Shown here: positions 7,282-14,966 of the stretch, in pieces
Numbering within the stretch: position 1 is the stretch's first letter
Layout of the letters: the number at the start of each line of letters is the position of its first letter
Source: Hellea sp964576765
GTDB lineage: Bacteria > Pseudomonadota > Alphaproteobacteria > Caulobacterales > Maricaulaceae
Direction: 5' to 3'
Length of the DNA: 16,992 bases
NCBI GenBank assembly: GCA_964576765.1
Contig: CAZNWH010000048.1
Coordinates: forward strand, 1-16,992
Notes under the pieces: model-generated
What the model was told of the DNA's origin: nothing
Database searches by the model: none
The model's input: the letters and a program-made list of their open reading frames with translations, nothing else
Translations under genes and position numbers: made by a program

Positions 7282-9194
7282 TGGCTATGAAGCAAAAAAT
7301 TCTTTCAACGTGTTTTACCGCGATTGCGACGTGTGCAATACTGGGCATGTCCAGTTTTGCGGCGGGAGATCATCTCATCACAATGCAACAGGCTGACATT
7401 AGGGCTTTTATAAATGATGTCTCAACGGTGACGGGCCAGACCTTTATCGTGGATCCTCGCGTACAAGGTAAAGTAACGATCTCATCAGAACAATCTCTAA
7501 GTTCAAGTGAAGTGTTTGAAGTCTTTAAAGATGTTATGAGGGTTCATGGTTATACGTTGGTCAGAACCGCAACTGGAGAGTATCGCATTACGCTTATACA
7601 GGGAGCGGCCCAAGATGCTCCTTTCACGTCGGGAAATGGAAATAATGGCAGATTTGCAACAACCGTCATTAAGCTTTCTCAAACGGATGCGGCTGAAGCC
7701 GCGCGGTTGATTAAACCTGTTATGCATAGTCAGGGACAGTTAACGGCTAATCCGGGCGGAAACGTTCTGGTGATAACCGATTTCCCGGAAAATTTACGTA
7801 AAGCCCGCGAAATTATCTCGGCCATTGATGTCAATGATACCAAAGTCGAAACGTTTAGGCTCACTAATTTATCAGCAATTGATGCCGAAGAAGCCCTCAA
7901 AGCATTAGCGGGAGCTAAGCCTGGTTACCGTGTTGTTGCTGTGCCAGCGAGTAATAGTCTTATTATAGAAGGTAAATCAGCAGAACTCTCTAAGTTGGGA
8001 CCAATTATCTCCAGTATGGATGTTGGCAGTGCATCTCCAAGAGGTGCAGTCAGTGTCGTTCCGCTCCGATTTGCAGATGGGGCTTCTATCATCGAGCTTT
8101 TAACAACGCTGCTTCCTGCTTATGAGCGAGAAGGTCAACCCGCTCCAACGGTCGCTTATGAGCCTGGAAGTAATACTTTAGTTATTAGTGCATCAGGAGA
8201 GACCCAAGAGGCGCTTGAACAAATCATTCGAAGATTAGATGTTCGCAGGCCACAAGTCTTGGTCGAAGCGATTATAGTTGAAATTTCGGATACGGCCGCC
8301 AAAGAGTTAGGCGTTGAGTTTGCAATCGCCGGATTGAACGGAAGAAATGTACCGTTGCTCTCCACTAATTTTTCTCGTGCAGCCCCCAATATTTTAGGTT
8401 TAGCAGGCGTAATAGCTGGGGCTACTGATGGCTTTGATGCGACGGAGCAGGCAGCGGCTGTAAGTTCAATCGTTGGATTGGATGGAGGCATTGCGGGTAT
8501 TGGCGGTATCGATAATGATACGTTATACACAGCTGTCGTAAATGCTCTGGAGACAGACGAAGATACAAATATTTTATCCATGCCATTCGTTACAACTCTC
8601 GATAACGTTCCGGCGACATTTCTTGTCGGACAAGAAATACCTATTACCACTGGAGAAAGCCTTCTGGGGGCAGGCAATAGTAATATAAATCCTTTCAGAA
8701 CTTTTGAACGACAGGAGGTCGGTATTCAGTTGGATGTCTTACCTCAGATTAGCGAAGGCGACGTTATACGCTTAGAAATTAATCAAGAAGTGTCTTCGAT
8801 TTCCGGAGCGTTGACATCACTCTCTGGTGATTTTGTGACGAATAAACGTTCAATTGGTACAACGGTTTTAGCCAATGATAAGGAAATAATTGTTCTGGGT
8901 GGATTGCTCCAAGACGATGAAGAAATAAACTTAGCCAAGGTACCCATTTTGGGCGATATTCCTATTTTGGGAAAAGCCTTTCAATCTAAAGGTAAGTCTC
9001 GTCAAAAAACGAATTTGATGGTTTTTTTACGACCAACAATTATTCGTAATGCCTCTGATGCACGGCCTTTAACTCAGCGCAGCTTAGATCGAATTCGCTT
9101 CGAAGATTTGCAACAATCAGGACGTAGTTATTCCAAAGTTGATACATTTTTAGAGCAGCCCCTGGAGCCTCGTGTTCTGACGGGTGGACCATAG
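7281..9194 (+). CDS. gspD: Type II secretion system secretin GspD
   Basis: GspD forms the multimeric outer-membrane channel through which folded proteins leave the periplasm. It has 637 residues, a usual length. The signal peptide covers about residues 1-28 (ending SSFA-AG). Periplasmic domains follow: N0 at about 30-105 (ADIRAFINDVSTVTGQTFIVDPR), N1 at about 122-185, N2 at about 188-250 and N3 at about 258-330. The secretin core runs from about 330 to 590, with VEAIIVEISD, VGQEIPITTG, the EVGIQLDVLPQI strand and IIVLGGLLQDD. A short tail (RSLDRIRFEDLQQ) ends the protein. GGAG at 7270-7273 supports the start. No C-terminal pilotin-binding domain was recognised with confidence. Confidence 0.96.
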   Translation: MAMKQKILSTCFTAIATCAILGMSSFAAGDHLITMQQADIRAFINDVSTVTGQTFIVDPRVQGKVTISSEQSLSSSEVFEVFKDVMRVHGYTLVRTATGEYRITLIQGAAQDAPFTSGNGNNGRFATTVIKLSQTDAAEAARLIKPVMHSQGQLTANPGGNVLVITDFPENLRKAREIISAIDVNDTKVETFRLTNLSAIDAEEALKALAGAKPGYRVVAVPASNSLIIEGKSAELSKLGPIISSMDVGSASPRGAVSVVPLRFADGASIIELLTTLLPAYEREGQPAPTVAYEPGSNTLVISASGETQEALEQIIRRLDVRRPQVLVEAIIVEISDTAAKELGVEFAIAGLNGRNVPLLSTNFSRAAPNILGLAGVIAGATDGFDATEQAAAVSSIVGLDGGIAGIGGIDNDTLYTAVVNALETDEDTNILSMPFVTTLDNVPATFLVGQEIPITTGESLLGAGNSNINPFRTFERQEVGIQLDVLPQISEGDVIRLEINQEVSSISGALTSLSGDFVTNKRSIGTTVLANDKEIIVLGGLLQDDEEINLAKVPILGDIPILGKAFQSKGKSRQKTNLMVFLRPTIIRNASDARPLTQRSLDRIRFEDLQQSGRSYSKVDTFLEQPLEPRVLTGGP

Positions 9195-9198
9195 CTTT

Positions 9199-9906
9199 AT
9201 GCGTAAACGCATTGTTATGCCTATCGTGCTTCTGAGTGGGCTTTTATCTGCTTTTATTTACTGTCCATTGGCATGGGTTGCTCCGCATTTTATACCCAGT
9301 GGGATCGGGGCAAATGTCAAATTTTCAGGGACTATTTGGAATGGAACAGTCAATGGGCTTAATCACATAGGATCCGCTAAGTATTCTTTAGATGCCGGAG
9401 CTCTGATAAAGGGTGGTTTACCTTTGAAGTTTCAAACAAGCTCTAGTGCCATGCAGATATCAGGTCAGGCCTCGCGCTCTAAAATTCAAGATTTGAAATT
9501 TTCGGGGCAATTATCACAGCTACCCACCACAGATGGCCGGTTAAAGGAGTTGCAAGGAAAGATCAATATCCATCTTTCGAGTATGCAGTTTGATGAAATT
9601 TGCGAAGCAGCTTCGGGGCAGGCGGACACAGACTTTCTCACTAGGAACTTTGGCCGATGGCAATGGCGTGGGCCGACTCTCGCAGGCCCTATAAGCTGTG
9701 ATAAGGGCGACCTTGTGGCTAAGCTTTCTGGCTCGGAGGCGGGTCAGACTATTCATGCGGATTTACGTATCGGTATTAATGGGGCCTATCGAGCAGATAT
9801 TTCTGTTCGCACAGGACGTCCGGAAGCAGGTGTCGTGCTGCCACTTTATGGGTTTGATGAGAGGAATGGTGAATTTAACCTGACAGAACAGGGAAAATGG
9901 CGCTAA
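9199..9906 (+). CDS. gspN: Type II secretion system protein N (GspN)
   Basis: GspN is an accessory inner-membrane protein found in some T2SS loci; its exact job is unsettled. The 235-residue product has one N-terminal membrane anchor at about 4-25, then a periplasmic part. GTIWNGTVNGL and the following beta-rich stretch are typical of GspN. A Cys pair (FDEICEAA and PISCDKGD) may form a disulfide. An in-frame GTG at 9184 overlaps gspD but has no ribosome site, so ATG 9199, four bases after the gspD stop, is preferred; its own ribosome site is weak, consistent with coupling to gspD. Placement directly after gspD without gspE-M between them is unusual. Confidence 0.82.
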   Translation: MRKRIVMPIVLLSGLLSAFIYCPLAWVAPHFIPSGIGANVKFSGTIWNGTVNGLNHIGSAKYSLDAGALIKGGLPLKFQTSSSAMQISGQASRSKIQDLKFSGQLSQLPTTDGRLKELQGKINIHLSSMQFDEICEAASGQADTDFLTRNFGRWQWRGPTLAGPISCDKGDLVAKLSGSEAGQTIHADLRIGINGAYRADISVRTGRPEAGVVLPLYGFDERNGEFNLTEQGKWR

Positions 9907-9914
9907 GATAGTTT

Positions 9915-10343
9915 ATGCGCCTTTTATTTATTATATTGGCAATTTGTCTGACAGGGTGTGCTAGCCTTGAAACGGTTAAAACACCCAAGGCGGAGCGGAT
10001 CGGCTTGAAACCTCGAACATTATTGCCGGGTGATTGTGGCTTATTTGTTTGGAAGGCCGATAGTACAAAGACATTTATTCTTTATGCTGATCAAAATACT
10101 GCGGTGCTTTATCGGGATGGAAAAGAAATGTCTTTAACCTCAATTGCGAATACGAGTACGTCTGATGATAGAAAATTTATAGACTCAAATGGTAAAAGCC
10201 TAACCTTATCTTTACTTAACCCTCAGGCTATAGAGGGGAGTACGCGCTATAAATCAGGCAGGCTAATCGGCTCTGATGCTAATGGGTGGGATATTGTAAC
10301 ACCTATCGTAGGAATCTTTACTTGCCAACCTGTAAGCTCTTAA
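9915..10343 (+). CDS. Small outer-membrane-type lipoprotein of the gsp cluster, function unknown
   Basis: Predicted lipoprotein of 142 residues. The signal peptide ends in the lipobox LTGC, giving lipidated C15. The next residues are Ala and Ser, with no Asp at +2, so outer-membrane sorting is likely. Two more cysteines (in LPGDCGLF and GIFTCQPV) near the two ends of the mature part could form a disulfide. The middle looks beta-rich (TFILYADQNTAVLYRDG). It starts eight bases after gspN and is presumably co-transcribed. A small lipoprotein in a secretin operon raises the idea of a GspS/AspS-like pilotin, and the fold could also resemble MliC-type lysozyme inhibitors. Neither is shown by sequence. 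Its TAA stop overlaps the stop of the convergent gene. Confidence 0.75.
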   Translation: MRLLFIILAICLTGCASLETVKTPKAERIGLKPRTLLPGDCGLFVWKADSTKTFILYADQNTAVLYRDGKEMSLTSIANTSTSDDRKFIDSNGKSLTLSLLNPQAIEGSTRYKSGRLIGSDANGWDIVTPIVGIFTCQPVSS

Positions 10344-10804
10344 CGGCCTAAGGCGACATGGGCTCCAGCTGTCCAAACTATAAATATTCCAAAAGCGAGA
10401 AATGGGCCAAATGGAATTCGGCCAAGAGCTTTGTATTTTGGTGACATCGCTAGAACTATGCCGATACTACTCGCAATTAAGACTATAAAAGGTAGATTGC
10501 TCCAGCCACACCAGGCTCCGCCTGCAGCAAGGAGTTTTGCATCACCTCGGCCTAAGCCATCTATACCGCGTAGAGTTTTAAATGCGTATTCGATGATGAC
10601 GAATACTAAATACCCTATGATTGTTCCTATAACATTGGCTATGAAATTAGAAGTGAGCAGATAGGCCTGCAAAATGCCTAAAGGAATTAAAGGTAGTGTA
10701 AGATTATCCGGCAATCGAAAAGTTTTAAAATCGTTCCAGGTAAGGCTTGAGAGAAAGGCGAGCAAAATTCCGCCAAATAAAATATATATGCCCGCTAAAC
10801 TCAC
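10340..10804 (-). CDS. Type IV prepilin peptidase, A24 family, short form (GspO/CpaA-like)
   Basis: This integral membrane aspartyl peptidase should cleave prepilin or pseudopilin leader peptides. The 154-residue product is all hydrophobic helices. The two catalytic aspartates are D25 (in WNDFKTFRLPDN) and D88 in GLGRGDAKLLAAGG, the conserved GxGD motif; their 63-residue spacing fits the family. RIPFGPFLAFG near the C-terminus is also typical. The N-terminal N-methyltransferase domain of full-length PilD/GspO is absent, so it resembles the peptidase-only CpaA/TadV type. Context suggests gsp pseudopilins as substrates, but tad pilins cannot be excluded. The start is GTG at 10804, since an in-frame TAG lies upstream. 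No strong ribosome site is close. Confidence 0.85.
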   Translation of the reverse strand: MSLAGIYILFGGILLAFLSSLTWNDFKTFRLPDNLTLPLIPLGILQAYLLTSNFIANVIGTIIGYLVFVIIEYAFKTLRGIDGLGRGDAKLLAAGGAWCGWSNLPFIVLIASSIGIVLAMSPKYKALGRIPFGPFLAFGIFIVWTAGAHVALGR

Positions 10805-10897
10805 AAATAAACTTAAACCCTTTTTCTTCTATTTCGCAAGACTTACAATCATAAAGCGCCTGATGATTTGACTCGTAAATTTAAAGAGGAGAGGACG

Positions 10898-11045
10898 ATG
10901 AGCGACTCGAAAATGAACGGTTGGTGACACAATAGATCATATACGAGAAATGAGAGAAAATTTACCTGAATTATCTTTCAATACCTATATTATACGTGTT
11001 TTAGGTTTGTGGCTATTATTTTATTATAGAAAGACAATATTATGA
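10898..11045 (+). pseudogene. Possible decayed MarR-type regulator fragment (frameshifted remnant)
   Basis: A very strong ribosome site (GAGGAGAGGA, 10887-10896) precedes ATG 10898, but that frame stops after nine codons (MSDSKMNGW). One frame over, from 10926 to the TGA at 11043-11045, an uninterrupted stretch reads DTIDHIREMRENLPELSFNT and continues with Leu-rich helix-like sequence. It resembles the N-terminal helix of MarR regulators, where a xRERPDLD-like stretch is followed by a helix. Joining the two needs one frameshift near 10920. The rest of a MarR domain is missing, so this would be a truncated remnant. Alternatives are a short leader peptide or chance. The similarity is judged by eye only. 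Confidence 0.3.
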
Positions 11046-12430
11046 AAGGACTTACATTTATCAGCATACTCGCTGCTATGTTGGCTGCCTGCTCACCTCA
11101 GGTTGATACGCATGTATCTCCGACAGTTGCTACATTTGACCGAACGAAGACAGATATAAATATTATCCGTTGGATCAATGAGCATCATGCCGCGGGACAT
11201 GATATTGTTTTTTCAAACCCGCTAGACACAGCGGCAATGGAGTTTGTAATGCTTGCTCTTCGTCTGGGCGAGATCGATAGTGATTATGTTGATGCCTATC
11301 ACGGACCACAAAAATGGCGCTCAGAGGTTATGCGAAAGGTCAACGGAGATGAACTCGCGGAACAGATTGACGAATTTCGTAATAGATTGTCTTTGCTTTC
11401 TGTCTCAACCGAAGAAAATATTCGCAAATCTCAATTGTCAAAACTTGCGCGCGCTATGGCTGTTCGGCTGGATGTTGTTTTAGGAAAAGCCGTCCCTTTT
11501 GATCAAGAAGTGTCTGATATTTATGATGTTAGACCGCCTCGGTATGACTTTGATAAATATGATGAAGTTTTAGAGCACATTGATAAATTATTACCGGGTG
11601 AGGGGAGTACGGCGGCCCGCGTTACGGCGTTTCGTAATAGTCTAGCTATACCGAAAGAAAAACTAAGACCAATTTTTGATAGAGCTATTCAGGAATGTAA
11701 ATTGCGAACTCAACGTTATTTCAATTTACCTCGAACCGAGAAATTTACACTGGAATTTGTAACTGGTAAAAGCTGGTCTGGCTATAATTATTATCAAGGA
11801 AATTTCGAAAGCTTAATCCAAATTAATACTGATTTTCCAATCATCATTGATCGGGCTGTCGATTTGGGATGCCATGAAGGATATCCAGGCCATCATGTTT
11901 GGAACCTCTTCATTGAGCAAGAACTCGTCGGTAAACGTGGTTGGATAGAATATAGTGTTAATCCGCTTTTTGGGCCATTTGGTCCTCTAGCAGAAGGGGC
12001 AGGAAATTATGGTATAGAACTGGCCTTTCCTGATAATGAGAAAATAAAGTTCGAGCAGGATGTTCTGTATCCTATGGCCAATCTTGACCCCAAAAAAGCG
12101 GAAAAACTAGAAAAATATAATCGCCTCAAATCACAATTATCTCATGCGACGAATGAAGTTTCACGGCTTTATCTTGACGGTGAAATAACCAAGGCTGAAG
12201 CGATTACTTTGATGCAAAAATACTACCTATCAAGCCGTGAAAAGACAGAACAACGCATACGCTTTGTCGAAAAATATCGAGGATATGTAATCAATTATAA
12301 TATTGGGAAAGATATTGTAGAAGCTTATGTAAAAGCAGCAGGAGATAGCCGTGAATCTCAATGGGCGGCCTTTCGGGATATGCTAACAATTCCCTTATCC
12401 CCTAGCGATATTGATACGAAAACGGATTAA
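11042..12430 (+). CDS. Lipoprotein related to DUF885-type putative zinc hydrolases
   Basis: Probable periplasm-facing lipoprotein of 462 residues. The lipobox is LAAC, with lipidated C17. The motif HEGYPGHH at 278-285 matches the conserved HExxPGHH element of DUF885-like proteins, which are predicted metal-dependent hydrolases or peptidases. EG at 318-319 (LAEGAGNYG) is placed as the usual downstream glutamate ligand would be. DUF885 members are often longer, so this is a divergent or shorter relative. Substrate and activity are unknown. The GAAAGACAATATT upstream of ATG 11042 gives only a weak ribosome site. The gene overlaps the end of the degenerate regulator-like frame at 11042-11045 and has no obvious operon partner. 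Confidence 0.75.
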   Translation: MKGLTFISILAAMLAACSPQVDTHVSPTVATFDRTKTDINIIRWINEHHAAGHDIVFSNPLDTAAMEFVMLALRLGEIDSDYVDAYHGPQKWRSEVMRKVNGDELAEQIDEFRNRLSLLSVSTEENIRKSQLSKLARAMAVRLDVVLGKAVPFDQEVSDIYDVRPPRYDFDKYDEVLEHIDKLLPGEGSTAARVTAFRNSLAIPKEKLRPIFDRAIQECKLRTQRYFNLPRTEKFTLEFVTGKSWSGYNYYQGNFESLIQINTDFPIIIDRAVDLGCHEGYPGHHVWNLFIEQELVGKRGWIEYSVNPLFGPFGPLAEGAGNYGIELAFPDNEKIKFEQDVLYPMANLDPKKAEKLEKYNRLKSQLSHATNEVSRLYLDGEITKAEAITLMQKYYLSSREKTEQRIRFVEKYRGYVINYNIGKDIVEAYVKAAGDSRESQWAAFRDMLTIPLSPSDIDTKTD

Positions 12431-12442
12431 ATTACACTTTTG

Positions 12443-12450
12443 TTAACCAT
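12443..12450 (+). promoter_or_regulatory. CtrA-like octamer TTAACCAT upstream of spmX
   Basis: TTAACCAT lies in the short spacer between the DUF885-like gene and spmX, 113 bp before the chosen spmX start. The TTAACCAT octamer is, from memory, one of the motifs associated with CtrA binding in Caulobacter; the longer form is TTAA-N7-TTAA. A second TTAA sits at 12427-12430 but not at the canonical spacing. One octamer can occur by chance in AT-rich DNA, so this is suggestive only. Confidence 0.3.
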
Positions 12451-12563
12451 AAACTTTTCATCGCAAACTTTTCCTTTTGGAAAAGAGAGTAGGTAAGTCC
12501 ACTTCGGCCTCTATTTTGCATATTATGTTCCGAAAACCGCGTTTTGTAACGAAATGGACTAAA

Positions 12564-13817
12564 ATGGGACGTCAATTCACTATTTCCAATATGGGCTTGA
12601 AATTGATTAAAGCCTATGAAGGTTATCGTCCTGTCGACCGTACACTCGTGTCAGGTCAGCGCGTTATTGGTTACGGGCATAGAATTACAGAAGATGAGGT
12701 GAATTTTTTATCCAAATCAGAAGCTGAGGACTTATTAAAAACAGACCTGGCACCCTTTGAAGATATGGTCAACGAAAATGTCCATGCACCTTTAACGCAG
12801 AGCCAATTTGATGCTTTGTGTTCTTTTGCGTTTAATATAGGACCGAAAGCGTTTCTTACATCTGATACACTTCGAGCCCTCAATAATGGCCGTCCGTTAG
12901 ATGCAGCCAATGGGTTTGATATTTGGCGGAAGTCTGAGATAGACGGAAAAACCTACGTCGTAGATGCTCTTATGCGTAGGCGGACAGCTGAAAAAGCGCT
13001 CTTTCTTCGCCCTGAAGGACGTACGTTAAGCGCTTCACGTATTGATCTACCCCCCAGTGAAGATGAGACGGTTGCGGTCTTAAAAACGGATGACGGCTTA
13101 CCCGTTTTTTCAAAAGAAGACGCAGCGAGTGTCGTAGGAACTGTTCCTTATGATATTACACCATCTCCGCGTCGCCGTCGTGAAGATATGGCTTCAAGTA
13201 TATTATCGTTAAGCGAGGTGTATGATGAGGATGATGATTTGGAAGATGAGCTTTCTCTTGATCCTGACCCTGGAGTTGAATCACAGACGAACCCAAGCCT
13301 GATAGCAATTGAAGAGGAAAAGCTTAAAAATCGTTTGGATGCTTTGATCGAAGACGTTAAATCTGATCAAAAAGGAACGAATATTACAGAGTGGGAAGAA
13401 TCCCTTATTACGGATGAAGTGCCGGGACTAAGTGCCGCTTCAGGCAATGTTGTAGATTTTAAATCTGGTCAGGAACTGGAGCCTTCTCAAGAACCTGAAA
13501 GTGTTGATGTTGACAATTTACTTGAAGATTTTGAGGCCGAGAGCCGGTCAGAAGACAGTGCAAGTAAATATATTGTATTGAAAAATGATACGGATGTTCA
13601 AGAAAATTCAACATCTCCATATTGGATCATGCTAACTTTCGGAGCTCTTTTGCTTGGGGGTAGTGTGGCGCTAATTCTAAAAAATGCCGAAACGTTATTA
13701 GGGCCAAATGGGTCATTATGGGTGATGTGCGGCGTTCTAATTGGAGCAATGATGCTTTTAGGGTCTCTGTATTATGCATTTAGGAAGACTTTAATTCATC
13801 TTTCTGAAGATAACTAA
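12564..13817 (+). CDS. spmX: SpmX-like polar muramidase-domain membrane protein
   Basis: In Caulobacter, SpmX marks the old (stalked) pole and recruits the DivJ kinase; in related genera it positions the stalk. The layout here matches. A GH24 phage-lysozyme-like domain covers residues 1-150 (E19 in KAYEGYR, then IGYGHR and SFAFNIG). A long acidic, Ser/Glu/Asp-rich linker runs from about 155 to 348. Two membrane helices follow at about 351-372 and 385-406, then a short tail. Aligned without gaps to T4 lysozyme, the catalytic Glu remains (E19), but Asp and Thr positions are Leu28 and Val34. The start is uncertain: ATG 12564 places the glutamate at residue 19 as in Caulobacter SpmX and has a weak GGA upstream. 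Longer in-frame starts at ATG 12525 and TTG 12477 lack ribosome sites. Confidence 0.85.
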   Translation: MGRQFTISNMGLKLIKAYEGYRPVDRTLVSGQRVIGYGHRITEDEVNFLSKSEAEDLLKTDLAPFEDMVNENVHAPLTQSQFDALCSFAFNIGPKAFLTSDTLRALNNGRPLDAANGFDIWRKSEIDGKTYVVDALMRRRTAEKALFLRPEGRTLSASRIDLPPSEDETVAVLKTDDGLPVFSKEDAASVVGTVPYDITPSPRRRREDMASSILSLSEVYDEDDDLEDELSLDPDPGVESQTNPSLIAIEEEKLKNRLDALIEDVKSDQKGTNITEWEESLITDEVPGLSAASGNVVDFKSGQELEPSQEPESVDVDNLLEDFEAESRSEDSASKYIVLKNDTDVQENSTSPYWIMLTFGALLLGGSVALILKNAETLLGPNGSLWVMCGVLIGAMMLLGSLYYAFRKTLIHLSEDN

Positions 13818-13912
13818 GTGGCTGGAAGGTTTGATAAAAAGGAAATATCAATAAATTTCAGTAAAAATATACCATAGAATGGGCTTCTCTTACGAGAATA
13901 TAGGTGGATGTA

Positions 13913-14851
13913 ATGAATGGAATTTTGAAAGGTTGGTCTGAGAATCATACAGCACGTTTTCAAAAAGAAATTATGACGTTTAGACATGGGCTAGAGGAAA
14001 CTGGTCTGTTTACGGATGAGGCTTTAATCTCACTGCTTGAAAAACATCCCAAAAACATGCTTGATGTGTGTACCATGGGAGATCCCAATCATCCTGTTTA
14101 CCCTAATAAGCTCAGAACAGGGGATTTTCGAGATGCAGATGGTAAGACGCTTCTCAATGCGGCAAAAGCAGGGGCAGTGTGGATGAACGTTCGTCGCGCG
14201 ATGAATATCCACCCGGAGTATAAAGTGATATTAGATAAGATGTATAACGGTATCGCTGATGAAACAGGTAATAAGGCCTATAATGCTAATGGCGGAATTT
14301 TGATATCCTCACCGATCGCAAAAGTTCCTTATCACTTTGATAAGACTGAGGTAATCTTGTGGCATATCCGAGGTAAAAAACGTATTTATTTATATCCTGA
14401 AACTGAAAGATTTATTCCTGATCATGCTTATGAAGCAGCATTGCTGACAACTTTGGATGATGATCTTCCTTATGTCAAAGAATTTGACCACGATGCTCAA
14501 ATTTTCGATCTTGAAGAAGGGCAAGCTATTACATGGCCGCTTAATTCCCCACACCGAGTTGATAATACGGCTTTTTGCGTATCAGTAACTACTGAGTATT
14601 CGACGCGCGAAAGCGGAATGAAGAATGCAGCTATGATTGCGAATGCGATCTTACGCCAAAAATTTGGTGTGGAAACCAGTTACCGCAGTGCAAGCCTCAT
14701 GGGACGTCAAGTTAGATCGTATTTTGGTCGCGTTATCGATAAGGCTGGCCTAGCAGTTAAAAAAGATCATATCGATATGGTAACGTTTAAAATTGATCCG
14801 AAATCTCCAGACTTTATTGTCGACACCGAACCTTTTAAGCGTGATTTTTAA
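13913..14851 (+). CDS. JmjC/cupin-like putative 2-oxoglutarate-Fe(II) dioxygenase, paralogue A
   Basis: A 312-residue cytosolic-type protein without signal peptide or membrane segments. The centre looks like a JmjC/Cupin_8 barrel. HFD at 141-143 supplies an HxD metal motif, and H214 in LNSPHRVDN is placed as the distal histidine. Between them GKKRIYLYP (154-162) resembles the lysine-bearing 2-oxoglutarate strand of FIH-type enzymes. The N-terminal third (to about 120) has conserved LLEKHP and MLDVCTMGDP and was not recognised as a named domain. ATG 13913 is chosen over an in-frame GTG at 13904 because AGGTGG (13902-13907) precedes it. It starts 95 bp after spmX. Substrate is unknown; protein hydroxylation, small-molecule oxidation or a non-enzymatic sensor role are all open. 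Confidence 0.65.
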   Translation: MNGILKGWSENHTARFQKEIMTFRHGLEETGLFTDEALISLLEKHPKNMLDVCTMGDPNHPVYPNKLRTGDFRDADGKTLLNAAKAGAVWMNVRRAMNIHPEYKVILDKMYNGIADETGNKAYNANGGILISSPIAKVPYHFDKTEVILWHIRGKKRIYLYPETERFIPDHAYEAALLTTLDDDLPYVKEFDHDAQIFDLEEGQAITWPLNSPHRVDNTAFCVSVTTEYSTRESGMKNAAMIANAILRQKFGVETSYRSASLMGRQVRSYFGRVIDKAGLAVKKDHIDMVTFKIDPKSPDFIVDTEPFKRDF

Positions 14852-14966
14852 TTTCTACATCTATTAGGTTTAGAAATTTGGCGAGGGATCGCATACGAAA
14901 TATCAACCTTTTTTGCTTATATAAAGCAGAATGAATGCGCTTAACGCTATAATAGGTGAAAATAAA

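Noticed and set aside
8156..8677. 173-codon open frame on the minus strand inside gspD
   Set aside because: Fully covered by a clear secretin core and of low-complexity Ser/Pro/Ala composition. A shadow frame.
12564..13817. Prophage endolysin or phage remnant
   Set aside because: The lysozyme-like domain is fused to an acidic linker and two C-terminal membrane helices, the SpmX layout, and no other phage genes are nearby.
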